64,000 bases of DNA from Agrobacterium tumefaciens (GTDB lineage Bacteria; Pseudomonadota; Alphaproteobacteria; Rhizobiales; Rhizobiaceae): contig NZ_SUPW01000005.1 in NCBI RefSeq assembly GCF_013337285.1, positions 1-64,000 of the forward strand. The letters are read 5' to 3'. The notes under the pieces are model-generated. The model was not told the origin of the DNA, ran no database searches, and saw only the letters and a program-made list of their open reading frames with translations. Position numbers and translations under genes: made by a program. Every line of letters starts with the position of its first letter. Position 1 is the first letter of the stretch. Of the stretch, positions 26,253 through 35,428 are shown in pieces.

Positions 26253-28705
26253 GAACCTATCTTCCGGGCGAAAGCGAAGAATTGCTGAGTGAAGGCTGGA
26301 CGCTGACACTGACGCCCGCCGATGCTTACGAGACGCCCTCTGAAATTCCGGCAGCGCTTGAAAGCCTGCACGTCTCCGTTCCCGGCACCGTGGCGCAGGC
26401 ACTGGAAATGGCGGAAAAATTCGATCGGTTTGCCCCTGTCGCACTGAACGACAAGGATGCCTGGTATCGGCTGACGATGATTTCCGATACGCGGGAGCGG
26501 GCCACCCTGCGCTTCGATGGCCTCTCCACCATTGCCGAAATCTTCTTCAACGGCGAACTGATCGCCGCCAGCCAAAGCATGTTTGAAAGGCTGGAAGTAC
26601 CGGTCCAAATGACAGGCGCAGACGAGCTTTCGATCTGCTTTCGGGCACTCGGCCCGAGGCTCGAAAAAACCGGCCCGCGCGCCCGCTGGCGCCCACAGAT
26701 GATGAATACGCAGGGGTTGCGGCTGATCCGCACCACGGCGCTCGGCTATATGCCCGGCTGGTGCCCGGAAATCCATGCCGCCGGCCCATGGCGACCCATC
26801 AGCCTCATCAAACAGGAAAGCGTGCTTTGCAGCCTGCGATCTTCACTTGACGATACCGGCACGGGAAAGGTCAGCATCGTTCTAGAAGCGAACCGCGACA
26901 TCCAGTCCGCACGGGTGATTTGCGCTGGTTACAGCACCAATCTTTCAAAGGGCGAAGACGGCAAACTTCTAGGCGAACTGCTCATACCGGGCGTCGAAAT
27001 CTGGTGGCCACACACCCATGGCAGGCCCGCACTGCACGATGTCGTTCTTGAGTTGGACGGCAAGCAACACCGGCTCGGGCGCACCGGCTTTCGCCAGCTT
27101 GAGATCGATCACGGCGAGGACGGCAACGGTTTCGGGCTCAAAGTGAACGGGCAACCCGTTTTCTGCCGTGGGGCGGTATGGACGACGGCCGACATCGTGC
27201 GCCTGCCGGGAACGAGGCCGGACTACGAGCCATGGCTCAAAAAAGCAGCCGAAGCCGGCATGAACATGATCCGCATCGGCGGCACCATGGCTTATGAGAC
27301 ACCGGAATTCTTCGCGCTTTGCGATGAACTCGGCATCATGGTCTGGCAGGACGCCATGCTCGCCAATTTCGATTACCCGGCAAAAGATGATGGCCTGCGC
27401 CAGCATATCGTTACGGAAATCTCGCAATTCCTCGAGGCGACAGCGCTTTCTCCGTCGCTCACCGTTTTCTGCGGCGGCAGCGAAATATACCAGCAGGGCG
27501 CCATGCTCGGCCTGCCGGAACAGATATGGAAGGTGACGCTCACCGAGGAGATTATTCCTGATGTGATGGCTGAGAGACGGCCGGATACGGCCTACGTCGC
27601 CAATTCACCTTCTGGTGGCGCGTTGCCATTTTTCCCCAATGCCGGGGTCGGTCACTATTATGGTGTGGGCGCCTATTGCCGTCCGCTGGAAGATGCCCGC
27701 CGCGCCGATGTGCGCTTTGCTGCTGAGTGCCTGGCCTTTTCCAATATTCCCGAACAGGAAACGCTGGACAAATATCTTACCGGCGTGGCCGTGCATGATC
27801 CACGCTGGAAAGCACGCACGCCGCGCGATCGCGGCGCGTCCTGGGATTTCGAAGATGTTCGCGATCATTATCTGAAGCTGCTTTACGACGTTGAGCCGGA
27901 CGTTCTGCGACGCGAGGATGGCGGGCTTTATCTCGACATGTCCCGTGCAGCAACAGCCGAGGTCATGGAGGCGACTTTTGCCGAATGGCGGCGCAGCGGT
28001 TCCTCTTGCCGGGGTGCGCTGGTCTGGACCTTGCAGGATCTCGTTCCCGGTGCCGGCTGGGGTATCATCGACGCCACCGGCCGGCCCAAATCCGTCTGGC
28101 ACGCATTAAAGCGGGCGTTCCGCCCCATTCAGCTCAGCCTGTCCGATGAAGGCACCAACGGGCTGGACATCCATCTCATCAACGAAACCGGCAACGGCTT
28201 AGACGCCATGCTGGAACTGACCTGCCTGCGCGACGGCATGCAGCCAGTCGTGCACGCCAAACGCCCGCTGACGCTTTCACCGCGGCAGAGCCAGATAATT
28301 GCCTCAACCGATTTGTTTGGCGCCTTTTTCGATACGACCTATGCCTATCGTTTCGGCCCGCCATCCCATGATGTCACGGTCGCCCGGCTTCGTGATCTCG
28401 CAACCGGGCTTGTCATCGCCGACGCCTTCCATTTCCCGCTCGGCCGGAAAAAGGCGCTGCATGCCGCCAGTCTGGCTCCGGGTCTCAGCGAAACCAATGG
28501 CAACTGGTCGCTCGAAATCGGTACGGACCGGCTGGCGCAATCCGTCCATGTGTCGGCAGAAGGCTATCTCGCTTCGGAAAACTGGTTCCACCTCGCCCCC
28601 GGCGAGAACAAGACAATCAATCTCGTGCCGGAAACCGGCACGGTCGAAACGCCACCTTCCGGCGAGGTGGTATCATTGGGGTCCGGCCGGCGCTTCGCCT
28701 TTTAG
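26249..28705 (+). CDS. Glycoside hydrolase family 2 (beta-mannosidase-like) protein
   Basis: This 818-aa protein has the GH2 order: a sugar-binding jelly roll (about 10-170, with WYRLTMISDT and LRFDGLSTIAEIFFNGE), immunoglobulin-like sandwich, TIM barrel (about 290-600), and C-terminal beta domains. The acid/base glutamate is E412 in CGGSE (Ser where the family usually has Asn), and the likely nucleophile is E493 in FAAECLAF. It has no signal peptide, so it would act in the cytosol, unusual for a mannosidase unless its substrate is a biosynthetic intermediate. It starts with GTG overlapping the DUF1839 stop by 4 bases, so it belongs to the same operon. Its 3' end overlaps the convergent hydrolase gene by 33 bp. 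Activity is uncertain because of the Asn change. Confidence 0.85.
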   Translation: MRTYLPGESEELLSEGWTLTLTPADAYETPSEIPAALESLHVSVPGTVAQALEMAEKFDRFAPVALNDKDAWYRLTMISDTRERATLRFDGLSTIAEIFFNGELIAASQSMFERLEVPVQMTGADELSICFRALGPRLEKTGPRARWRPQMMNTQGLRLIRTTALGYMPGWCPEIHAAGPWRPISLIKQESVLCSLRSSLDDTGTGKVSIVLEANRDIQSARVICAGYSTNLSKGEDGKLLGELLIPGVEIWWPHTHGRPALHDVVLELDGKQHRLGRTGFRQLEIDHGEDGNGFGLKVNGQPVFCRGAVWTTADIVRLPGTRPDYEPWLKKAAEAGMNMIRIGGTMAYETPEFFALCDELGIMVWQDAMLANFDYPAKDDGLRQHIVTEISQFLEATALSPSLTVFCGGSEIYQQGAMLGLPEQIWKVTLTEEIIPDVMAERRPDTAYVANSPSGGALPFFPNAGVGHYYGVGAYCRPLEDARRADVRFAAECLAFSNIPEQETLDKYLTGVAVHDPRWKARTPRDRGASWDFEDVRDHYLKLLYDVEPDVLRREDGGLYLDMSRAATAEVMEATFAEWRRSGSSCRGALVWTLQDLVPGAGWGIIDATGRPKSVWHALKRAFRPIQLSLSDEGTNGLDIHLINETGNGLDAMLELTCLRDGMQPVVHAKRPLTLSPRQSQIIASTDLFGAFFDTTYAYRFGPPSHDVTVARLRDLATGLVIADAFHFPLGRKKALHAASLAPGLSETNGNWSLEIGTDRLAQSVHVSAEGYLASENWFHLAPGENKTINLVPETGTVETPPSGEVVSLGSGRRFAF

Positions 28706-30493
28706 AGCCAGCCGCTTCACCGCATCGATAAAGATTTTTTTCGCTTCCGGAGTCGAAAGATTGTGATCGGCATCGGCAATAATTGTCAGCGACACATTCT
28801 GATAGGCCGAAAGCCCACGACCATCGGCATCGAAATAATAGCGGAAATGCTCAAGCCCGTCGTCATTGTCGCTGTAGAGCAGGCTAACGGCAGTGCCCTT
28901 TGCCTTGAGTGAATCGAATGCACCGTAAACGGCGCGGCCTTCTTCACTGCCCCGGCGGAACAGCCTTGCCGTTTTTGTCGAAAGCTTCTTCATCGTCGCC
29001 TTGACGATGTTCAGCCCGGCACTGACGACATCGACATCGCCGCTGAAGAGACGCCTGAATGTCGCCCCCTGGCGAAATCGCTGGCTATACTCCCCAAACG
29101 AACGCGGCCGTTTGTGCAGTGCTTCATCAACCGAGCGGCCTTTCTGCCAGTGGAAGACGACCGGGTTGACCGCCGCTACTGCGCTGATCCGACTATCCGC
29201 AAGCGCGCCGTTGAAGGCGAGATAGGCGCCGCTGCACCGGCCGGCCGCGATGAAGGGACCTTTGCCGCGCCGCTCGAGAAAATCGAGTGCGGCAGCGACA
29301 TCGTTATTCTGCGAGGCATCATAAAGAACCTGATCCGGCACATTTTCGACCGGCGGGCTGTCGGCAATATTGGCCGCATCGAAGCGCAGCGAAGCGACGC
29401 CGGCACGCGCAAGGGCACGGGCGGTCTGCACGGAAAGCCTGCCCCAGCCCGCATGCCGGTCATAGGCCGCGCCAAGCAGAAGGACCGAAGAAACCGGTTT
29501 CCGATGATCCGGCTCGCAAAAGATGCCGAAAAGCCGTCCGCCCTCGCCAAATTGCACCGGCTGTTCGAAAAAACCCTGGCCGCGCTGTGGCGCGTTGATG
29601 GTGAAATCTTCCGGGAGTGCCGCAGGGTTCCCGGCATGGGTCTGTGACAAGACCCAATCCACCAACAGGTTCACGACGTCGCCGGATATTTTCGAAAGCG
29701 TCGGGCTGGAAACGAGATCGTCATAACCCGAAAACGCCGCCTCCCTCACCTCGCCGCCTATCGTGGCAAGATGTCTGGCGAAATCACTGTCCGTCACCCG
29801 GCCGGCTCTCGCCAGCACAAGGACATGGCGGGCTGGAACAGTTTCAAGACTGGAAAGATTGATTTTTTTGATCGTATCCGCAACGCCTGCCGGCATGGCC
29901 ATGCCGGCAATCGCCCCGGGCTGCGCCAGACGTTGCACGGAAAGAAGACCAAGACCATCATCGATCATCGACGACCACATTGCCAGTTCGCGCAAATAGG
30001 CACGGCCGGAGACGACCGGCGCCAGAAAAGCCATCGAACCGACCTCCAGAGCACCGGCAAGCACCTGAGCGGCGATCGGGCAACCGAGACCCTGAGCGAC
30101 AACGACAACCCCGGAGCAGCCGGAAAGACGCTTCAGACAATCAAGCGCCGCGCGCGTGTCGGAAAGCCAGTCGGCCGCCCGGCCCGCATCTTCCGGTTCA
30201 AGCGCGTCACCTGCGCCAAGATAATCAAACCGCAGGCTGGCAACGCCGGAAGCGGCCAGCCGCTCGGCGAGAACCCGCTGGAACTTGCGGCTGCATAGCT
30301 CTTCCATGCCCCACGGGCTGACGAAAAGAACCGCATGATCCCGTTGCACATCATTGCGCGCCGGATGAAAAATACCGGCAAGCCCTTCAAAAGAAACAGG
30401 ATGCGCGATCATCCCATCCGCTGAAATGTCGAAAAGCTGCCGTGAATCAAGGAGAGGTTCGCTGCCTGCACGCTCTGAAATATCTATCGCCAT
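28673..30493 (-). CDS. Tandem two-domain alpha/beta hydrolase
   Basis: This 606-aa protein (ATG at 30493, AAGG before it) contains two alpha/beta-hydrolase domains, about residues 35-285 and 315-600. Both have the LRFD strand motif (GVASLRFDYLGAGD; GVASLRFDAANIAD). The nucleophile elbows differ: domain 1 reads AQGLG, with glycine in the serine position (residue 135), so it is probably inactive. Domain 2 reads GRCSG, with Cys419 as the likely nucleophile. DADHNLSTPE near the end holds the catalytic His. The layout resembles exosortase-system-associated hydrolases, but I see no exosortase. It is convergent with the GH2 gene and divergent from the ABC-like gene. Confidence 0.8.
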   Translation of the reverse strand: MAIDISERAGSEPLLDSRQLFDISADGMIAHPVSFEGLAGIFHPARNDVQRDHAVLFVSPWGMEELCSRKFQRVLAERLAASGVASLRFDYLGAGDALEPEDAGRAADWLSDTRAALDCLKRLSGCSGVVVVAQGLGCPIAAQVLAGALEVGSMAFLAPVVSGRAYLRELAMWSSMIDDGLGLLSVQRLAQPGAIAGMAMPAGVADTIKKINLSSLETVPARHVLVLARAGRVTDSDFARHLATIGGEVREAAFSGYDDLVSSPTLSKISGDVVNLLVDWVLSQTHAGNPAALPEDFTINAPQRGQGFFEQPVQFGEGGRLFGIFCEPDHRKPVSSVLLLGAAYDRHAGWGRLSVQTARALARAGVASLRFDAANIADSPPVENVPDQVLYDASQNNDVAAALDFLERRGKGPFIAAGRCSGAYLAFNGALADSRISAVAAVNPVVFHWQKGRSVDEALHKRPRSFGEYSQRFRQGATFRRLFSGDVDVVSAGLNIVKATMKKLSTKTARLFRRGSEEGRAVYGAFDSLKAKGTAVSLLYSDNDDGLEHFRYYFDADGRGLSAYQNVSLTIIADADHNLSTPEAKKIFIDAVKRLALKGEAPAGPQ

Positions 30494-30838
30494 CGACCTT
30501 GCCACTATTGCGCCAGCGTCTGGCTCAACCACTACGGGATCACTATACCCAAGTGTCTTAACGCCTGTCCTACACTACAAACAATAACATTAGAGAATTC
30601 TAAAAATACTGTCGCATTTACATCGATTGCGACAAAGCGGTTGCAAAAACAATCTTTCAGTGTGGCGGGCAAGCCTCGGTGCGAATGCTATTTTGCTCGA
30701 AACCGCTTGAATATACTGATAAATAGCGAGTCACGTACCTATTTGCAGGAGGAGCTTGCGCTACCCGGCCACCGGATCGTTTAGACACCGCGCAAACCAA
30801 CACCCCGGGCTTACCCCGACAGGTCATAGAAGTTTTAT
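30494..30838. promoter_or_regulatory. Divergent intergenic region with a TGTCGCA palindrome
   Basis: This 345-bp AT-rich gap between divergent genes has no ORF I can support. TGTCGCA (30610-30616) and TGCGACA (30628-30634) are perfect inverted repeats with an 11-bp spacer, the same 7-N11-7 layout as the palindrome at 22813. It is a candidate operator for the ABC-like operon, the hydrolase gene, or both. Confidence 0.5.
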
Positions 30839-33556
30839 ATGGAACAAAGCCTTACGCGTTACATCTGGTCGCACACGAGGCGGCAGCAGCTTTTCATTCT
30901 GCTGATTGTGGCCCTGTCCATGATCCCCTACTTCCTCGCCTTCGATCTGCCCAAACAGATCGTCAACGGGCCTATTCAGGGAGATGGCTTCGAAGGGGCG
31001 AACGCGACGCAGCTTTTCATGCATCTCACGGTCGATATTCCCTATTGGGGCACCGTGACATTGTTCCCCGGGCTCGAACTCAACCGCATGTCGATGTTGA
31101 TGGCGCTCAGCCTCACATTCCTTGCGCTTGTCGTCATCAACGGGCTTTTCAAATATTACATCAATACCTTCAAGGGCCGCCTTGGCGAACGGCTTCTCCG
31201 GCGTATCCGCTTTGAGCTCATCGACAGGATCCTGCGGTTTCCGCCCACCCACTTCAAGCGGGTCAAGGGTGCTGAAATCTCCAGTATGGTGAAGGACGAG
31301 GTCGAGCCGCTGGGTGGCTTTACCGGCGACGCCTTCGTGCAGCCGGCGCTTCTCGGCGGTCAGGCGCTCTCCGCGCTCTTCTTCATTCTCGTGCAGAATT
31401 TCTGGCTGGGTCTGATCGCTGCTTTCATGGCCGCCATTCAGGTCGGCATCATCCCCAAGATGCGCCGCCGCCTCATTGAACTCGGTCGCCAGCGGCAGTT
31501 GAGCGCCCGCCAGCTAGCCGGGCGCATCGGCGAAATGGTCGATGGCATCGGGACCATCCACGCCTATGATACCTCCAATTTCGAGCGCGCCGACGCCTCG
31601 CACCGGCTCGGCGACATCTTCAAGATCCGTTACGATCTCTACCAGTGGAAGTTTCTGGTCAAATTCATCAATAACTTCCTCGCACAGCTCACGCCGTTCT
31701 TCTTTTATGCGCTCGGCGGATATCTCACCCTCAAGGGCAGCCTCGATGTCGGCCAGCTGGTCGCCGTCATCAACGCCTATAAGGAACTGCCCGGACCGCT
31801 GAAGGAACTGATCGACTGGGATCAGGCCCGCCAGGACGTGCAGGTGAAATACGAGCAGGTCTTCGAACAGTTCAATGCACCGAACATGATCGAAGAAAAC
31901 GTACAGAAACTGTCGCCGGGAGCCGTCGCAGCCATCACCGCACCGATCGTCATCACCAATCTGACGCTGGAAGACGATAGCGGCAGCAGACTTCTGGAGC
32001 AGGCGTCGCTGAAAATCGAGCCGGGTGAAGTCATCGCCATCGTCGGCGGCGCGGGAGGCGAAGCGCTTGCGGATGCGATCGGTCGTACACTCTGGCCGGC
32101 CTCCGGCAAGATCAGCATCAATGATGTCGACATACTGGAACTGCCAGAATCACTGACGGGACGTCGTATCTCCTATGTCTCTTCGGACAGCTATTTTTTC
32201 CACGCCAGCCTGATGGACAACCTGCTCTACGGCCTGAAACACGCCCCGCTCGCAGACAAAAACTACGAGGGTGCGGCTCTGGAACACCGCAAGTGGGAAA
32301 TCCGCGAAGCCAAGATGGCGGGCAATCCGTTGATCGACATCAACAGCGAATGGATCGACTACGCTTCCAGCCCGGCCGGGGACGGTAAGCCGGAAAATCT
32401 CATTCGGGCAATCCTGGCCGTCCTCGACAGCGTGGAACTGTCGCAGGATATTCTGGAATTTGCGCTGCGCTCGTCGATCGACCCTCTGACCGACCTGCAT
32501 CTTGCCGCCCGCATCGTGGAACTGCGGCATGTCCTGCGTGCAGAACTGGAAAAAGAGAACCTGAGCGGCCTCATCGCACCCTTCGAGCTTGAGAGCTACA
32601 ACAGCGAGGCGACGGTCGGCGAAAACCTGCTGTTCGGCACCATGCGGGACTCTTCCCAGACGATCCGGACCATCATCGAAAGCGATTATTTCCGCTCGCT
32701 GATGCGCGAGACCGGTCTTGTCAAAACCCTGTTTGAAATGGGTTACACGATTGCCGAAAACATCGTCGAAATCTTCGCCGACCTGCCGGGAGACCACCCC
32801 TTCTTCCAGCAGCTGACATTCATGACGCCCGATGACATTCCGGTCTATCAGCAGATGCTGCAGCGCCTGCAGGGCCGCGGTTTCGATGATGCCAATGAGA
32901 GCGAAAAACGCGCAATGCTGCGGCTGAGCTTCTTCTACGTCGAGCCGCGCCAGCGTTTCGGCCTGTTGTCGCCGGAAATCATGAACCGGATCGTCGAGGT
33001 CCGGCACATGTTCCATGAAAAGCTGCCCGACAGCCTGAAGAACATCATCGAAATCTACGATCCGACGAAATATATGAGCGCCACCAGCCTGCTGGATAAT
33101 ATTCTCTTCGGCAAGGTCAGCCATCGTTATACCGATGCCTCCCGGCGCATCACCCGCATCGTCGCCGATGTCATGCGCAAGCAGGGCGTCTACGAGCGTG
33201 TTCTGGCCGTGGGTCTGGATTTCAACCTCGGTGCCGGCGGCAAGCGGCTTGGCCCGCTCCAGCGCCAGAAGCTCAATCTTGCCCGCGCGCTGATCCGTAA
33301 ATCTGATTATTACGTCTTTAATCGCCCCCTTCCCGGCCTTGATCCGCGACAGCAGGAGGAAATTGTCGAACGGGTCATCACACTCCTGAAACAGAACAAC
33401 AATAACCCGTCAATCATATGGGTTCTGTCGAATGCAACGCTTTCGCGCATGTTCGGCCGGGTCATATTCGTCCATCAGGGACTGGTCACCGCCGACGGAA
33501 GTTACGAGACTCTGGCGCAGGAAAACGGTACATTCAAGGATATGGTCGCAACATAA
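30839..33556 (+). CDS. Divergent ABC-exporter-like protein with eroded ATPase motifs and an enlarged NBD
   Basis: This 905-aa protein has an exporter-type membrane domain at 1-345 (six helices, with the RRIRFELIDRILRFP coupling region) and then an NBD-like region. Nearly every ATPase motif is altered: the P-loop reads VGGAGGEALA (403-411, no Lys-Ser/Thr), the signature LSGGQ is LGPLQ (804-808), and Walker B ends YVFNRP instead of LDE (825-830). The NBD is about 540 aa rather than about 240. Q-loop-like segments recur three times: SLMDNLLYG (457), TVGENLLFG (592) and SLLDNILFG (750), implying internal duplication. It probably does not hydrolyse ATP in the usual way. It is followed by a cyclic-nucleotide-binding gene after 43 bp. 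The architecture is plain; the function is unknown. Confidence 0.85.
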   Translation: MEQSLTRYIWSHTRRQQLFILLIVALSMIPYFLAFDLPKQIVNGPIQGDGFEGANATQLFMHLTVDIPYWGTVTLFPGLELNRMSMLMALSLTFLALVVINGLFKYYINTFKGRLGERLLRRIRFELIDRILRFPPTHFKRVKGAEISSMVKDEVEPLGGFTGDAFVQPALLGGQALSALFFILVQNFWLGLIAAFMAAIQVGIIPKMRRRLIELGRQRQLSARQLAGRIGEMVDGIGTIHAYDTSNFERADASHRLGDIFKIRYDLYQWKFLVKFINNFLAQLTPFFFYALGGYLTLKGSLDVGQLVAVINAYKELPGPLKELIDWDQARQDVQVKYEQVFEQFNAPNMIEENVQKLSPGAVAAITAPIVITNLTLEDDSGSRLLEQASLKIEPGEVIAIVGGAGGEALADAIGRTLWPASGKISINDVDILELPESLTGRRISYVSSDSYFFHASLMDNLLYGLKHAPLADKNYEGAALEHRKWEIREAKMAGNPLIDINSEWIDYASSPAGDGKPENLIRAILAVLDSVELSQDILEFALRSSIDPLTDLHLAARIVELRHVLRAELEKENLSGLIAPFELESYNSEATVGENLLFGTMRDSSQTIRTIIESDYFRSLMRETGLVKTLFEMGYTIAENIVEIFADLPGDHPFFQQLTFMTPDDIPVYQQMLQRLQGRGFDDANESEKRAMLRLSFFYVEPRQRFGLLSPEIMNRIVEVRHMFHEKLPDSLKNIIEIYDPTKYMSATSLLDNILFGKVSHRYTDASRRITRIVADVMRKQGVYERVLAVGLDFNLGAGGKRLGPLQRQKLNLARALIRKSDYYVFNRPLPGLDPRQQEEIVERVITLLKQNNNNPSIIWVLSNATLSRMFGRVIFVHQGLVTADGSYETLAQENGTFKDMVAT

Positions 33557-33599
33557 ATCCAAGAACGTGGCCGAGGTGGAACAAGAATAGGGTAAGGCA

Positions 33600-34055
33600 A
33601 TGCTCTTCAAAGAAGAAATTCAAATGCTGAAACGCGTCCCGTTTTTTTCGGAAATGGAACCGTCGAAGCTCAAACTACTCGCTTTTGCGTCGGATCGGGT
33701 ATCCTATCATACAGGTGACGTGCTGTTTCGGCAGGGGGATGTCGGCGATGCGGCCTATGTGGTTCTGACCGGCAAAGTGGATGTTCTGGTCGATTCCCCG
33801 TCAGGCACATTGAAGGTGGCGGAAATGACCGGCAATGCCATCGTCGGTGAAATCGCCATCCTCTGTGACAGCGTCAGAACCGCGACCGTGCGCGCCTCCA
33901 CCAATGTGGAAGCCCTGCGGATCGGCAAGGAACAATTCTTCAAGCTCATGTCCGATTTCCCGGATATTACCATAAAAGTCATGCGCGTTCTTGCCGAACG
34001 CCTCACCCAGACGACGACGGAACTCAGCAAGGCGCGCGCAAGCGCCAGAACATGA
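33600..34055 (+). CDS. Single-domain cyclic-nucleotide-binding protein
   Basis: This 151-aa protein is one cNMP-binding domain (about residues 12-135) with no DNA-binding or catalytic domain. The phosphate-binding cassette is VGEIAILCDSVRTATVRA: Glu84 for the ribose, Arg93 for the cyclic phosphate, Thr94-Ala95 after it. All are the residues needed to bind cAMP or cGMP. The fold starts FRQGDVGDAAYVVLTGKVDV. It lies between the ABC-like gene and an MBL hydrolase, and a nucleotide cyclase gene follows 1.4 kb later. It probably acts by docking to a partner, the ABC-like protein being the obvious candidate. Confidence 0.88.
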   Translation: MLFKEEIQMLKRVPFFSEMEPSKLKLLAFASDRVSYHTGDVLFRQGDVGDAAYVVLTGKVDVLVDSPSGTLKVAEMTGNAIVGEIAILCDSVRTATVRASTNVEALRIGKEQFFKLMSDFPDITIKVMRVLAERLTQTTTELSKARASART

Positions 34056-34244
34056 GCGGCAATTCCTTGCTACCCCGACGGGCGATATTAGAAAAATAAA
34101 TGTCGCACCATTGCAATATAAATGAAATGCTGACTGAATAAGAGGTAAGGGCATCCGCTAAAAAAGGCGGATATAAGAATCTATAGAGACAACGGGCTTC
34201 ATGGGAGGAAAGCGTGCAAGATTCCGTTGTTATTGGGGTGTGTC

Positions 34245-35105
34245 ATGGCGTTCGATTCCGACACAGCAAGTCGGGAAAGTAATAGAAATTTTCGGGTAAA
34301 GATCTGGGGTGCGCGGGGAACGCTTCCTGTTTCAGGTGAAAACTTCCGAAAATATGGCGGTAATACCATCTGCATCGAGGTACGATGCGGAGACCACGTT
34401 CTTTTGTTCGATGCGGGGTCGGGGCTTCATCCCGCCGGTCTGGCATTGCGGGCGGAAGGCATTACCGACGTCGATCTGTTCTTCTCGCACTGTCATTACG
34501 ATCACATTGTCGGCTTCCCCTATTTCAAGCCGTTTTACAACAGTTGCAACGACGTCGCTATTTGGTCTGGTCATCTCGCCGGCATCATGACAACGCGGGA
34601 AATGCTCAAGGATTTCATGAGCCCACCCTGGTTCCCCGTGCCGCTGGAGGTTTGCTGCGCAAAAATGGTGACGCGGGACTTCATCCCCGGCGACACGCTC
34701 AACCCGCGCACCGACCTTTCAATCAGAACCGGAATGCTCAATCATCCCGGTAATGCCATCGGGTACAGGCTGGACTGGGAAGGAAAGTCCCTCGCCATCA
34801 TCACCGATACCGAGCATGAGCCGGGCAGCATCGACGAAACCGTGCTCGATCTGATCAGGGATGTGGATCTTTTCCTCTACGACGCCATGTTCACCGATGA
34901 GGAAATGGGCCTTTATCGCGGTTATGGCCATTCCTCCTGGCAACAGGCTATTCGCCTCGCCAAGCTGGCTGGCGCAAAAAATGTCGGTTTCATCCACCAT
35001 GCCCCAAGCCGCAGCGACGAGGAACTGGACAGCATCGAGAAACAGGCAAAAGCCCAGTTCGACGGCGCATTCGCGGCCATGGACGGCCAGATCATCGAAC
35101 TCTGA
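34245..35105 (+). CDS. Metallo-beta-lactamase-fold hydrolase, possible cyclic-nucleotide phosphodiesterase
   Basis: This 286-aa protein has the MBL motif HCHYDH (residues 82-87), a later metal His at NHPGNAIGY, Asp in TDTEHEPG and a C-terminal His in FIHHAP. The opening VKIWGARGTLPVSG and KYGGNTICIEV is shared with an RNase-Z-like group whose members often accompany nucleotide cyclases. With a cyclase and a cNMP-binding protein on either side, a phosphodiesterase role is attractive but unproven. The ATG at 34245 is preferred (GGGG 7 nt upstream); a TTG at 34227 is in frame. The 189-bp gap before it contains an ATCCGC/GCGGAT hairpin (34153-34172) and a lone TGTCGCA (34101). Confidence 0.82.
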   Translation: MAFDSDTASRESNRNFRVKIWGARGTLPVSGENFRKYGGNTICIEVRCGDHVLLFDAGSGLHPAGLALRAEGITDVDLFFSHCHYDHIVGFPYFKPFYNSCNDVAIWSGHLAGIMTTREMLKDFMSPPWFPVPLEVCCAKMVTRDFIPGDTLNPRTDLSIRTGMLNHPGNAIGYRLDWEGKSLAIITDTEHEPGSIDETVLDLIRDVDLFLYDAMFTDEEMGLYRGYGHSSWQQAIRLAKLAGAKNVGFIHHAPSRSDEELDSIEKQAKAQFDGAFAAMDGQIIEL

Positions 35106-35428
35106 TCGCGGTCACCGCAACCTCTTGGTCACGGCGAAGGTTTGGGGTGCTTGGCAACGCCCCCAAGTCGCGATTGCAATCGTACGTCCAGAAAATTTCC
35201 AGCAAAAATGCGCAGCGGCTTTACCTGCGGAAAATGCGTAAGAACAAAGGGCGAGAGCTCACCGAACGATTCCTTTTAAACAGGACGCGCGTCAGCGACA
35301 TTCGAACACGCACAATTGACCGTCGCCAGCCTTTTGCTCCACGATATTGCCACGAGATTCCCTGCACTAAGAGCGTCACGGCTTACTAGTGATGATTCTG
35401 CGCTGAGCGACCACACGATGGGATTTGC
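35106..35428 (+). other. 323-bp gap between the MBL gene and the cyclase
   Basis: I see no convincing gene, terminator or repeat. An 80-codon frame at 35147-35389 lacks a ribosome site and a protein-like composition. The cyclase may have its own promoter here. Confidence 0.5.

Noticed and set aside
35147..35389. 80-codon frame in the gap before the cyclase gene
   Set aside because: No Shine-Dalgarno sequence, very basic composition without a fold-like pattern, and AT/GC pattern unlike the coding neighbours.
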